Shown piece by piece: positions 38,516-47,090 of a stretch of 64,000 nucleotides of DNA (position 1 is its first letter; each line of letters opens with the position of its first letter). The stretch lies in assembly GCA_947579665.1 (NCBI GenBank), contig OX388341.1, positions 5,694,752-5,758,751 on the forward strand, written 5' to 3'. The notes beneath the pieces were generated by a model. It saw nothing but the letters and a program-made list of their open reading frames with translations, was not told where the DNA came from and made no database searches. The translations under genes were made by a program, and so were the position numbers. The DNA comes from Sympetrum striolatum. Its lineage: Eukaryota > Arthropoda > Insecta > Odonata > Libellulidae.

Positions 38516-38870
38516 TCGACATGTATAAAACATTTCTGTATCACCTATTGCTTAGGAGTTATTTGTGAAATACTGATAAACCGGAATTTGCTGATTGTGC
38601 ACTTAGTGGACGCTCTTACGTGAAAACTATTTTCCGTATCAATACCAATCTTCATATATAGCAGTAGATATATAGCATATCAATCAGCATATAGGTAGAC
38701 ACTGTTAGAGTGGATTAGCTTTTGGAGTAAATTGGGCAACCGGAAGTTGAGCTTTATTTTTCGAAGCTCCTTTCGGTTGTTGCAAAATTTCTCTATTTAT
38801 CCCTTAGTTAGGCATACGCGATTATCTACAAAAGTAACGAAAAATTTATTTCTCTATTAGTTTTATTAGA
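38516..38870 (-). repeat. Diverged reverse copy of the 300-bp repeat of the 4.28-kb array
   Basis: GAGTTATTTGTGAAATACTG and TAAACCGGAA are the reverse complement of TTCCGGTTTATCAGTATTTC in the array (near 50713). ACCGGAAGTTGAGCTTTATT matches the reverse of AAAAAGCTCAACTTCCGGTT (near 50879). The family is therefore dispersed and not confined to the array. Confidence 0.75.
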
Positions 38871-39480
38871 AAAAATATTCGCTACCAACCACCATCTGTC
38901 TTAACATAGTTACCCAATTTTGTGGTTATTGCGAGATATTTACGTCAAAACGTCGTTTTCATTTATACCTTTTCGTTATCATGTTAAATACAACATGATT
39001 GCTATATTTCTTCAAAGTTTTATTTGGAGGCTGATTTTAAATTTAAAACACGCATATTTATTTCAAAAAAATTATTCAGTTATAATATTTAGCTGAAAAT
39101 TATAACTGTGAGCTGACTCTCTTGCTTTATATTGAGCTCTTGCTGATTGATAAGGTTTAAAAGTTTTCTCCTTTGCTTTTTATTCCATTTGTCTTTATTG
39201 GTTTTATTTTCTGTATATTGTTAATTTTCGACATTCTCTGTCACCTTTTAGGTTCTCGATGTTTAAATGTGTGGTCTTTATGATTAATAATAGTTTTTGT
39301 TTGTAATTTGCTAAAATTTTAACACTTATCGTATTGCATAAATTTATAATTAATCCTCAGTTTTATCGGTTTTCATCGAATATGAAAAGAAAAACAATAA
39401 TTATCATCTTTGTGACAATTAGTTAATATAATATAAATGTTTAAACACGTATACATCCCAAGGAATAACGGACTTGATGA
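38871..39480. other. AT-rich interval, nothing recognisable
   Basis: About 600 bp without an open frame of note, tandem repeat or transposon motif. Confidence 0.6.
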
Positions 39481-39493
39481 AGGTCTGACAGGG

Positions 39494-39570
39494 CCGGGAA
39501 TTGAACCCGGAATCTTCCTCTATCCGGCAAATTTAAATTTAATATAGCCATCGGGAATACTGTCGTAGAT
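39494..39570 (-). other. tRNA-like remnant (T-arm and B-box) - possible SINE head
   Basis: On the minus strand 39510-39494 reads CCGGGTTCAATTCCCGG: a perfect 5-bp T-stem with a 7-base TTCAATT loop, matching the Pol III B-box GGTTCRANNCC. About 40 bases upstream, TGGCTATATTA is only a weak A-box. The rest does not fold into an obvious cloverleaf, so it is better read as a tRNA-derived remnant than as a tRNA gene. Similar B-box motifs recur at 47140-48600. Confidence 0.4.
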
Positions 39571-39599
39571 AAAAAAATCTTATTTTTCTGGAGAAAGTC

Positions 39600-39745
39600 A
39601 TGTGCTGGCCACATCAGATTTTTACTTTCTTCATATACGAGGTATAGAGAAAGTATTGTTTTCTTGAAAAAATTCGATTTCGAGATTTCAACGGAAATAC
39701 ATGTTTTCGGGTCCCTAGAACACGTTTTAACCATTCTCGGAATGT
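39600..39745 (-). repeat. Reverse copy of a conserved dispersed block
   Basis: Its reverse complement is about 75-80% identical to 51025-51175 in each unit of the 4.28-kb array. Both encode DPKTCISVEISKSNFF in one frame, and both lie beside an (AC)n run. In this copy the run is where the retrotransposon has inserted. Confidence 0.8.
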
Positions 39746-39756
39746 TGTGTGTGTGT
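39746..39756. repeat. (TG)n microsatellite at the 3' junction of the retrotransposon
   Basis: A short TG run that belongs to the dispersed repeat and is one half of the split target microsatellite. Confidence 0.75.
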
Positions 39757-39757
39757 T

Positions 39758-39782
39758 TTATTATTATTATTATTATTATTTT
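39758..39782 (-). repeat. (TAA)n 3' tail of the retrotransposon
   Basis: Eight or so TTA triplets on the plus strand, TAA on the element strand. Simple-repeat tails of this kind mark the 3' end of many non-LTR elements and fix the direction of insertion. Confidence 0.8.
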
Positions 39783-40101
39783 ATGCCAGGTAGGGAGTGT
39801 ACTCAATGCTCCACGACGGCCGTCTGGCGTGAATAGGACAGTGCAGGCCCCTTGCCCGCACCCCCTCCCAGTGCGGCCGTCCTACCTTCCTATATAATCC
39901 CCAGAACCCCCCTTGCCGGGTAAACCAGGACTCAGCCTGGTTTCCACCGGCCCTAAAAAATCCCAACCCCCCCACCCTCACCCACCCTCCACCCTAAACC
40001 ACCCAACCCCGTTCCCCACGACCCTACCCCATGCCCCCCCCCCCTAGGCCCCTCTGCCCCAGTCCCCCTGCCCAACTGCCCCAGTTCCCGTTCCCCCCAC
40101 C
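39783..40101 (-). other. G-rich 3' UTR with G-quadruplex potential
   Basis: After the ORF2 stop the element strand carries many G-runs. At 39994-39975 it reads GGGTGGAGGGTGGGTGAGGG, four G3 tracts with loops of 1-4 bases, the textbook pattern for an intramolecular quadruplex. A run of 12 G lies at about 40044-40033. Known: mammalian L1 3' UTRs also contain a G-rich quadruplex-forming tract. Confidence 0.7.
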
Positions 40102-43100
40102 CTATTCCAGAGTCTGGAACCAAACCGTGTGCTGTTGTGGTTGGTTTGTGTCGTGCGTATGTGCGTGTGACGCCGACGATGATGATGGTGATGATGATGA
40201 AGAGGATGATGATGATGATGGCGATGACGGTGCCAGCGGCTTGCACGACTCTTTTAAACTGCCACTTTCGGGATCGAGTAGGTAACCCCCCTGCGCCCAG
40301 AACCGGATGTGTGCCGCTTTCGTTCCGTTCAGATTCGCTCTGCAACCTTCCGACACCAGTCGGCTCCTGAGGGCGTTGCTGAAGGCGACGAGGTAGTCGA
40401 CGTGCGCCCTCTTGCCTCGCATGTACAACGTCAATTCGTTGTACACGACGCCTTTCGTGAGGTTGACGAGGAAGTTCGAGAGGGCGCAACGTCGCTTGTC
40501 GGCGGTACCCGTGGGTTTGAGGCCGGCGTAAAGCTCTCGAACGAGGATCACCGCTCTCCCAGTGATCCGCTTGATCGCACCTGTCACGGCACTCCAGACG
40601 GGCTTGGATTTTCGGCAGCCGAATAGCAGGTGCCGTTCGTTCCCGACCTCGTCTGGGCACCATGGGCATAGCCCGTCCGGTCGGATTCCGGCCCGGTGGA
40701 GGAATATGGCGTCCGCCCAGGCACCGTGGGCGAAACGCCAAGCCGCGTCGGCCTGGTGTCCGAGTGTCGGCCAAGCCCTCATCTCCCGCCAGTTGATCGG
40801 CTCTTCGTCTCTCTTTCCCCTGAACGGCCAGACGTCCCTGTTTCGAAGGTGCAAGAATTCCTTGTACGCCTCTCTCTTCGACAGAGGCAGCTTGCGCTCC
40901 GTCTTGGAGAAGGCGCTTGCGAACAGGAATTCGGGTGGTCCATCGGAAGTTTCGCTACCGCGCGGTGCTGTAGGACGCTTCGGCCGGAGCAGCCTCCAGG
41001 CTCGGGCCACGGACTGGTGGTAACCGTCCGAGTGCGCCACCTCCCGGAACGGTCTGTTGTTTGACAGGGAGCCGATGATATCCGGACCGGCCAGTACGCC
41101 GCTGAGGAGCGCGGAGGACACGCGTTGCCAACTGGACGTGTTCCCGTGGAGGAGCAACCTCTGTGTCGTGAGGAACCGGAATCCTAGGATTTCGTTCTCT
41201 ACGTCGACCAGTCCCAGCCCCCCCTCGTCGACGGGCGCCGTGAGTTTGTCGGCGGAGACCCAGTGCTTACGCCCGTTCCAGACGAAACGGACGAGTTTAC
41301 GCTGGATCTCTTCGATGGCTGCCGCGGACGGCGTGAACGTCTGTACGAGGTGCCAGATCTTTGGGGCGACGAACTGGTTAATCGCGAGTACCCTGCCGCG
41401 GAGGGACATGGACGCGATCCTGGGTTTCCACCGAGCGGTGGCGGTGTCTATCCTTCGATTTATTTCGTCTTCGACGGCTGTTTTCTCGGCCCGTGGACAA
41501 TTGTCCACGTAGTCCAGGAATTTTGCGCCGTCGCGACGCCACTCCATTCCGAGCGGTCGGTCCGTTCGGGCGGTCCATCGGCCGACCCACAACCCCCGGC
41601 ACTTTTCCCTGTTGAGGCGGGACCCGCTTCTCGTGGAATATTCGTCGAACGCTGGCAGGATCTTATGGAAATCGTCCTCGCGGTCGACGAAGACGGTGAC
41701 GTCATCGGCGTACGCGCAGACGGCCAGGTGCGCGTCGTGCGGAAGTGCCGCTCCCGCGAGGTTCGACTTCAGCCTTCTTATCAGGGGCTCGATCGCTAGG
41801 GAGTAGAGCTGGCCGGACAGTGGACAACCCTGCCTGATACCGCTGGTGACGGGAATGGGCGCGGTGAGTCCCCCCGCCAGTCGCGTCCGCGTAGAGGGTG
41901 CGGAGCAGATGAAGTATGTTGTCTCCTACTCCCATCGCCGCCAGAACCGCGAAGAGGTAACGATGCCTCACCGTGTCGAACGCCTTGGACTGGTCCAAGG
42001 AGAGTATCGCGAGGGGTTGGTGTCTTCGGTTCTTCAGGCGGACGACGTCACGGATGGTGGCGATAGGGTCGAAAATTTTGCGACCCGGGACGCAGTAACT
42101 CTGCTCCTACGACGAGGGCGGGCATGACCGTTCTGACGCGGTTGGCGATCGCCTTGGCTACGATTTTATAGTCGGCCGTCATGATGGATATCGGTCGCCA
42201 CACTCCGATGTCCAGGGCGTGGCCACCCTTGGGCAAGAGCCCGACGACCGCGGTCTGGGTCGTCCTGGGAAGCCTTCCACTCCGCAGAGATGCCTCGACC
42301 ATGGCGCAGAAGGGTAGACGCAGGACGTCCCACAAGCGGAGGTAGAGCTCCGGGGTGAGACCGTCGATCCCCGGGGCCTTGCCTCTCTGCGGCGCTTTGA
42401 GCGCCTCGCGCAGTTCGACCTCGGAGATGGGAAGGTCCAGCCGCTTTCTGTCAGCGTCTTGCAGTCGGTCGAGGGGCCAAGGAAAAAATCGTCTCGTTCC
42501 GCCTCGAGATCGTCGTCGCCGTCGTCTGGAGGGTTGAACAGCTCCGCGTAGTAGTGTCGAATGTGCTGGGCGACTTCCGCTTGCTCTTCGACGTTCCGCC
42601 CGTCGATTCGGAGTTTGCCGAGCGGTCTCGGCGACGTTATGGTCGCTCAGCGAGCGACGTGTGCGGCGGCGGGGCGGTCGTTGGCGAGGATCGACTCCCA
42701 ACCGGCCCTGGCCACGATGGCGTTGGCTTGCTCCTGCAGGAGAGCGGTCTGTTCTGTCTGGTCCTTCCCCTTCTCCTGTCGGCGGCGTAAACAATTGCGT
42801 GCTCCTTCACTTCGGATTTAAGTAGTTCCCAACCCGTGAGCGGATCCATCTCGGGGTCGCGTCTTTCCTGACAGAGGGCTCGTACGAGCTCCCTCGCGTG
42901 CCCGACGTATGCCTCGTCCTCGAGCAGAACGTTGTCGAAGCGCCAATAGGGACGCCTCGACCGCTCGAATCTGAGGGGCACCGTCAGGGAGACGGCCCTG
43001 TGGTCTGTGAAGGATGGTAACGTCTTGATGGTCGTCGCGTCGTTGACCCTGTCCGCAGATACGTAAAAACGGTCCAGCCTGGCTCTCGAGCTTCGGGAGG

Positions 43101-43730
43101 CGTGGGTGTAGCCCGGCGTTCCGGGCCTCAGCTCGGACCAGGCGTCCACCAGGTCGAAATCCCTCACGAGCGATCGCAGTTCGGCGGCGTACGCTGGGTG
43201 CCTCTCCCAGCCTGAAGTCCTGTCGGTGATAGGGGAAAGGGTCACGTTGTAGTCGCCCCCCATGACGACGAAGGCGTCGTGACTGAGGTTGGCTTGACGG
43301 AAAACCGTCAGCTGGTCTCTGAGGGCGTCGACAAGGGAGATGGCGAGCCTTCGGTCGTGTGGCCCATACACAGAGAGGAGGAGGAGGGTGAGCGTTCCCC
43401 CGTGCTCTGCGGAAGGTCCAGGGTGACCGCGAGGGCGTGCCCCTCGTACACGACCGCTGGTGTCACCATGGATGTTCTTAGGTTCCTCCTTATGCCGATG
43501 GCGGTGCCGGATTGCGAAGTCGTGGGTGGGCAGAAGTGGAGCTCGTACTGCGGGAGCGTCTGCAGGGGCACGTCGGAGGTATTGGTCTCCTGCAGCAGTA
43601 CTACGTCCGGCTCCGCGGTGTTCAGGAACGTGGTCAGCTGGGCCTACTTCCGTTTGCTCTTCACCGATCGTACGTTGAGGGTCGACACGGAGAGGCCCGA
43701 CGCCCTCCAGGTTGTTTCCTTGCCCGCCAT
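40102..43730 (-). pseudogene. ORF2: endonuclease-reverse transcriptase, disrupted
   Basis: ATG at 43728-43730, 44 bp after the ORF1 stop; the intact length would be about 1200 residues, normal for ORF2. Visible in order: endonuclease motifs LLQET (about 43605), GGDYN (43260), RLDRFYVS (about 43077) and TDHRAV (about 43008). RT motifs follow: APGIDG (about 42377), WRPISIM (about 42200), DQSKAFD (about 41995) and the catalytic YADD (41701-41712). Last is a CX2CX8HX4C zinc motif (40615-40668) and a poly-Ser run near the C-terminus. In-frame stops lie at 43644-43646 and 42647-42649. Frame changes are seen near 43400, 42785, 42490, 42110 and 41865. After the last one the frame is open to the end (497 codons or more). 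It would nick target DNA and copy the element RNA there; this copy cannot make the full enzyme unless the shifts are assembly errors. Confidence 0.85.
40179..40240 (-). repeat. ATG/GAT triplet microsatellite encoding poly-Ser in ORF2
   Basis: A run of (GAT)n-like triplets that reads as Ser codons with occasional Pro in the ORF2 frame, about 45-20 residues before its stop. Other frames give poly-Asp or poly-Ile, which explains spurious frames on both strands here. Confidence 0.75.
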
Positions 43731-43774
43731 GTTCGTGGAAGATGGATGGATGGAAGGATGGAGGAGCAGGTTAC

Positions 43775-45319
43775 TCAGACTCCGAGTCTCGGAGTTTGGC
43801 CAAGATCCTCTTGACCCTCATCCTCAGGGCCGGGTCCTTGATGGCTCTGTCTCGCAGGAGTGGCCAGCAACCTGGCCAGCAACCTGGTGAGGTCCTCTGG
43901 GTTTTCGAAGGAGTCCCTCGCGAGCCCCACCACTTCGTTTTGGCCCTTTGCCTCCTGCAAGAATCTCCGCAGGGTTTCGAACGGAATTGCGGGTACCCCA
44001 GGGTTGGCGAAGTAATATTTCTCGATCTGCTTGAGGCCTTCGTCGTCGCCGCCCGCAGCCGCGTCGGTCTTCAGCTGTTTCTTGCTCGGGCTCTTCCCAG
44101 GCAGATACTGAGAGTCCCTCTCGAGGGTAGCGTCAGTCTTTCGCTTGACGGGCCCGGCTGCCGCAGAAGTCTCGGGGCAGGTTTTCTCTGGCCCCGGTGT
44201 GGTGGGCTCGGGCCTCACCTCCTCGGACCTGGCGAGGGCCTGGAGGGAGAGAGGGGTCTTCGATGTGGCGGCGGGAGGTTGATTGTCCGGCGCGTCGTCA
44301 ACGTCCATGACTGCAGGCGTGTCCTGGAAGGCGGGAGCGGGTTCGTCCTCCGGCTCGGCCGTTGATGCGGGTGCTGGAGCTGTCGGGGGCGAGGTGACTT
44401 GGCGATCGTCTGGTTGTGACGATAGAGGGGCGCGCTGACCGGTCGCGATGTTTTCCTCCTGTTCCTTCCTCTGCGGGCAGTCCTTGGCGATGTGGCCGGC
44501 CGTGCCGCAGTGGAAACAACGGTTGTCGTCGACGCGGACGAATATGCGGTGCGGGGCACCGGCGAATTCCACCAGGAAGGACTCGGGGAGAACGAGACCG
44601 TCCTGCAGCAGTACGTGGACCATCCGCCTCCAAGACGTTATTCCGGTGTACCCTTCCGATCGCCAACCCATCGATAGGTTATAAACGGGCGACACCACCC
44701 TTCCGGCCTCGGACATCAGCTCCGTTATTACGTCGTTGGGGATTTCCGGCAAGACGTTGCTGAGATATATTTTTTGCGAGACGGTGACCATGCGTCTCGC
44801 AGTGTTATTTAGGGAGATGCCGCCGTGTGCCGTGAGAAATTTCGTGGCTAGGGCCTCGCTCGCCAGGTATAGGCAAACTCTCTGATTTGCGAGACGGCTA
44901 GCGTGGGTCATTTTCTCGCCTCCTCCCACGAGTTTTCCCACCGCCATCGCGTATTCTAACAGAGGGGTGTCCGGGAGCGCCTGAAAAATAATCCCCCTCT
45001 TCCTGTTGGGCCCGTTTGCATTCGGTGTGATGATCTTTTTCGAAAACATAAAGTTGGCCGGTGGCGCGTTTTCTCGGGCACTGGTCGAGGCCGCGGCGTG
45101 TTCTTTTACGCTGTTGGCGTAAGATCGCGGTTTTTCGTTCGCGCTCGGGGGCGCTGCGGTTGGCCCTCCAACATACGGGGATGGAGAGGAAAGAGGGTGG
45201 TTCCTCCTGCCCGCGGAGAAGTTATCGACGGGCGGCGACGGTGTTCCCTCGATGCGCGCGCCTGTGGAGGTGGGGGCGGCAAGAGACGGTAGGGGCGGGT
45301 AATCCGCTGAACGACTCAT
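43775..45319 (-). CDS. ORF1: gag-like nucleic-acid-binding protein of the retrotransposon
   Basis: Intact frame of 514 codons from the ATG at 45317-45319; an in-frame ATG at 45440-45442 would give 555. The N-terminal 90 residues are Pro/Ser-rich. A folded central part of about 180 residues follows, with segments such as RVCLYLASEALATKFL and LPEIPNDVITELM, as in RRM-like gag regions of Tx1/L1-type ORF1 proteins. Then comes a CCHC knuckle CFHCGTAGHIAKDC (44477-44518; C268, C271, H276, C281). The C-terminal 230 residues are Pro/Thr/Glu-rich and disordered-looking. The family role is to bind element RNA and form the RNP with ORF2 protein. The start at 45319 is preferred because the upstream frame ends exactly over it. 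It lies 44 bp before ORF2, presumably on the same transcript. Unlike ORF2 it has no break. Confidence 0.85.
   Translation of the reverse strand: MSRSADYPPLPSLAAPTSTGARIEGTPSPPVDNFSAGRRNHPLSSPSPYVGGPTAAPPSANEKPRSYANSVKEHAAASTSARENAPPANFMFSKKIITPNANGPNRKRGIIFQALPDTPLLEYAMAVGKLVGGGEKMTHASRLANQRVCLYLASEALATKFLTAHGGISLNNTARRMVTVSQKIYLSNVLPEIPNDVITELMSEAGRVVSPVYNLSMGWRSEGYTGITSWRRMVHVLLQDGLVLPESFLVEFAGAPHRIFVRVDDNRCFHCGTAGHIAKDCPQRKEQEENIATGQRAPLSSQPDDRQVTSPPTAPAPASTAEPEDEPAPAFQDTPAVMDVDDAPDNQPPAATSKTPLSLQALARSEEVRPEPTTPGPEKTCPETSAAAGPVKRKTDATLERDSQYLPGKSPSKKQLKTDAAAGGDDEGLKQIEKYYFANPGVPAIPFETLRRFLQEAKGQNEVVGLARDSFENPEDLTRLLARLLATPARQSHQGPGPEDEGQEDLGQTPRLGV
44477..44518 (-). other. CCHC zinc knuckle of ORF1
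   Basis: CX2CX4HX4C, the retroviral-type knuckle. Only one is present, whereas R1-clade ORF1 proteins commonly carry three. This is one reason for preferring a Tx1-like assignment. Confidence 0.85.
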
Positions 45320-45579
45320 GAAGGGCGGTAACTGAACCGGCTCTCTGACAGGGGGGAGGAAGGATTTTTCCTCGAGGAAGCGGGCGCAGGGGGCGGGGAA
45401 ACCGGTTTCGCCGGTGAAGGTCGCGGCGAAGGCGAAGCACATGGCGAAGGCGAAGCAGATGGCAAAAATGGCGGAACAAATATATCGATCGGCGAAGCAA
45501 TTTTCGCGAATAAATCAGGGGATGATGTGCTCAGCCCCTTGATGATACCTGATGATCGGGAAACGTGAGTGCTTTCCAT
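45316..45579 (-). CDS. Small upstream frame in the retrotransposon 5' UTR (possible ORF0)
   Basis: 87 codons from the ATG at 45577-45579; the frame is open further upstream to about 45678 without another ATG. It contains SASPSPCASPSPRPSPAKP, a Ser/Pro-rich stretch. Its TGA (45316-45318) overlaps the ORF1 ATG (45317-45319) as ATGA. This geometry allows termination-reinitiation, as reported between ORFs of some insect non-LTR elements. There is no recognised domain. It could simply be the other frame of a low-complexity Pro/Ser-rich region. Confidence 0.35.
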   Translation of the reverse strand: MESTHVSRSSGIIKGLSTSSPDLFAKIASPIDIFVPPFLPSASPSPCASPSPRPSPAKPVSPPPAPASSRKNPSSPLSESRFSYRPS

Positions 45580-45858
45580 CAGTGGAGTGCTCGAGGCTCC
45601 AACTGCCGCCACCGAGGCGGCAGAAGAAGATCTCGCGATGGACACCTTGACATCGCGTAATAAATTACGCGAAATCACTTAGAATGATTTAATGAAGATT
45701 AAATGGCTTGTGAAAAGGCTCACCCAATGCGTGGATGTGCGGCGATACGATCTGATGAAAGAGGTGATGATCGGATGATACGAAAACGATCGGAAGATCA
45801 AGAAACACAATCCTCAGCGGGAGCTCAATGCGAACACGTCTGCTCTCGTCGGCGTCAG
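45580..45858 (-). other. 5' UTR of the retrotransposon
   Basis: About 280 bp from the (GT)n junction to the first ATG of the upstream frame. It would hold the internal promoter; no specific promoter element could be named. The element strand begins at CTGACGCCGACGAGAGCAGA. Confidence 0.55.
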
Positions 45859-45882
45859 GTGTGTGTGTGTGTGTGTGTGTGT
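45859..45882. repeat. (GT)n microsatellite at the 5' junction of the retrotransposon
   Basis: Twelve GT units directly abutting the element. With the TG run at the other end it shows insertion into, or extension of, an AC/GT microsatellite. Confidence 0.9.
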
Positions 45883-46659
45883 TTATAGATAATTGTACTT
45901 TAATGGATTTTTCTTTTCCTCCTGACTTTAATATTATCTATATATGATTTTATTATTGACATACATATATAATGACATAATTTCCTCTTCAGTATTTCTA
46001 TTAATGTAAGTGGGTTCATCCCATAAGAATTTAATAAATATATAGTGTCCCAAAAAAGAGTCGGTTTGGTGAAAAATGGAACCAACTGCTCCCAAACCAA
46101 CAAGTTACAGAATAGGGCCCATGTAGTCATTAATTATTGGCCATGCAATTAACAAAATATCAACTAAGCTGTTTCAATACAAGGGGTATGTAAATTTTAA
46201 AACTATTTGAAAATTCCTATTTATTGATTTGAATGCCATGAACTTCGTATTTTAATTATTCTGTGACAGCAGATGAGCGTGAAGCATCTCTATTGACCCA
46301 AGAATCAGTACCACTGTTAAGAGTACATTCAGTGATAATGAAACCTCTCCTAGACTGAGACACAACAGATACATGAACATACTTAGTGTCACCCATCAAT
46401 ATAAAGGTTAGCATAAGAGCAAAGTAAAAATCTAAGCTATATAACAAATATATGTGCATGAGTATTACATGAGTCGGAAACAAAAACAAATTATAGCAGT
46501 AGAGTATATTCACCACAATACAGTTTTCAAAAGTCAAGACATGATTTTACATTTTTTCTAAGGTATCCAATTAAGTAAGTAGAACATCTGTGAAGAATTA
46601 GTGCTAATTGTTGTGAAAAGGGCTGGATGAAAATTACTCAGTGTAGCTCCACAGAGTCG
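45883..46659. other. AT-rich interval, no recognisable gene
   Basis: No motif-bearing frame. Short minus-strand frames at 45900-46130 and 46256-46537 show no domain. The sequence directly after the GT run does not match what lies beside the (AC)n in other copies of the dispersed block. The retrotransposon insertion was therefore accompanied by a deletion, or the repeat ended there. Confidence 0.55.
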
Positions 46660-46745
46660 TGGGATGTTAGTAGTGCAATGACACTTGTGGAACATGGTTA
46701 GAATTATGATCCCCCATGAATGTATATACAAGTAAAAGTTGCTTG
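46660..46745 (+). repeat. Copy of the end of the B-box-containing repeat
   Basis: CAATGACACTTGTGGAACAT and the following GATCCCCCATGAATG match 48685-48710 and 54095-54140. The family end is therefore present here alone. Confidence 0.6.
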
Positions 46746-47090
46746 CATTTTAATTATACAAACTACATGTCTATAATATATAGAGGTCCCTCAAAAATTA
46801 GTAATTGGAAATATTCTTGAAAATTACAAAAATTTATTTTTAAATGTTGAAATCATCACTAACCTGGTGAAAACTTACACCTATTTGGTGACATTTTTAT
46901 AGGTATATATTATTTTTTTGGGAAATCTATGATTATGAATTTCCTATCAAAGGAACAAAGGAAGGAGAGAATACATATAATTCCATCGTAGATTTATAAC
47001 TTACGAGTAAAATGTTGCTTGCATACTGCAAGCAGATCGGCAATATTAATTTCATATCGGCATCATATCGGGACGGTCATCAAAAGAAAA
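46746..47090. other. AT-rich interval, nothing recognisable
   Basis: About 350 bp without a frame or repeat that I can place. Confidence 0.55.

Larger units (their letters stand above)
39757..45858 (-). mobile_element. Non-LTR retrotransposon, L1/Tx1-like, about 6.1 kb, inserted in (AC)n
   Basis: Order on the minus strand: 5' UTR with a small upstream frame, ORF1 (gag-like, CCHC), ORF2 (apurinic-type endonuclease, reverse transcriptase, C-terminal CCHC), G-rich 3' UTR, (TAA)n tail. GC content is far higher than in the surroundings. Both ends abut GT/AC microsatellite: 39746-39756 at the 3' end and 45859-45882 at the 5' end. No RNase H domain was recognised. The RT motifs DQSKAFDTV and DYKIVAKAIANRVR, together with the GGLGLVDVE segment downstream, resemble the Tx1 branch of the L1 clade more than R1 or Jockey; this is recall, not a tree. 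Frameshifts in ORF2 make this copy non-autonomous. Confidence 0.85.

Noticed and set aside
39481..39570. A complete tRNA gene on the minus strand
   Set aside because: Only the T-arm is convincing; acceptor, D-arm and anticodon stems could not be paired.
39664..39897. Frames with poly-Ile or poly-Asp at 39664-39897 and 39953-40774
   Set aside because: They are translations of the (TTA)n tail and the GAT microsatellite in non-coding frames.
40562..44763. Many plus-strand frames of 60-217 codons across the retrotransposon
   Set aside because: They are antisense shadows of the GC-rich ORF1 and ORF2; none carries a domain, whereas the minus strand has clear EN, RT and CCHC motifs.
39757..45858. 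Assignment of the retrotransposon to the R1 clade (Mino/Waldo-like) because of the AC target
   Set aside because: There is a single CCHC in ORF1, and DQSKAFDTV and the post-RT region look Tx1/L1-like. Kept open as an alternative pending a tree.
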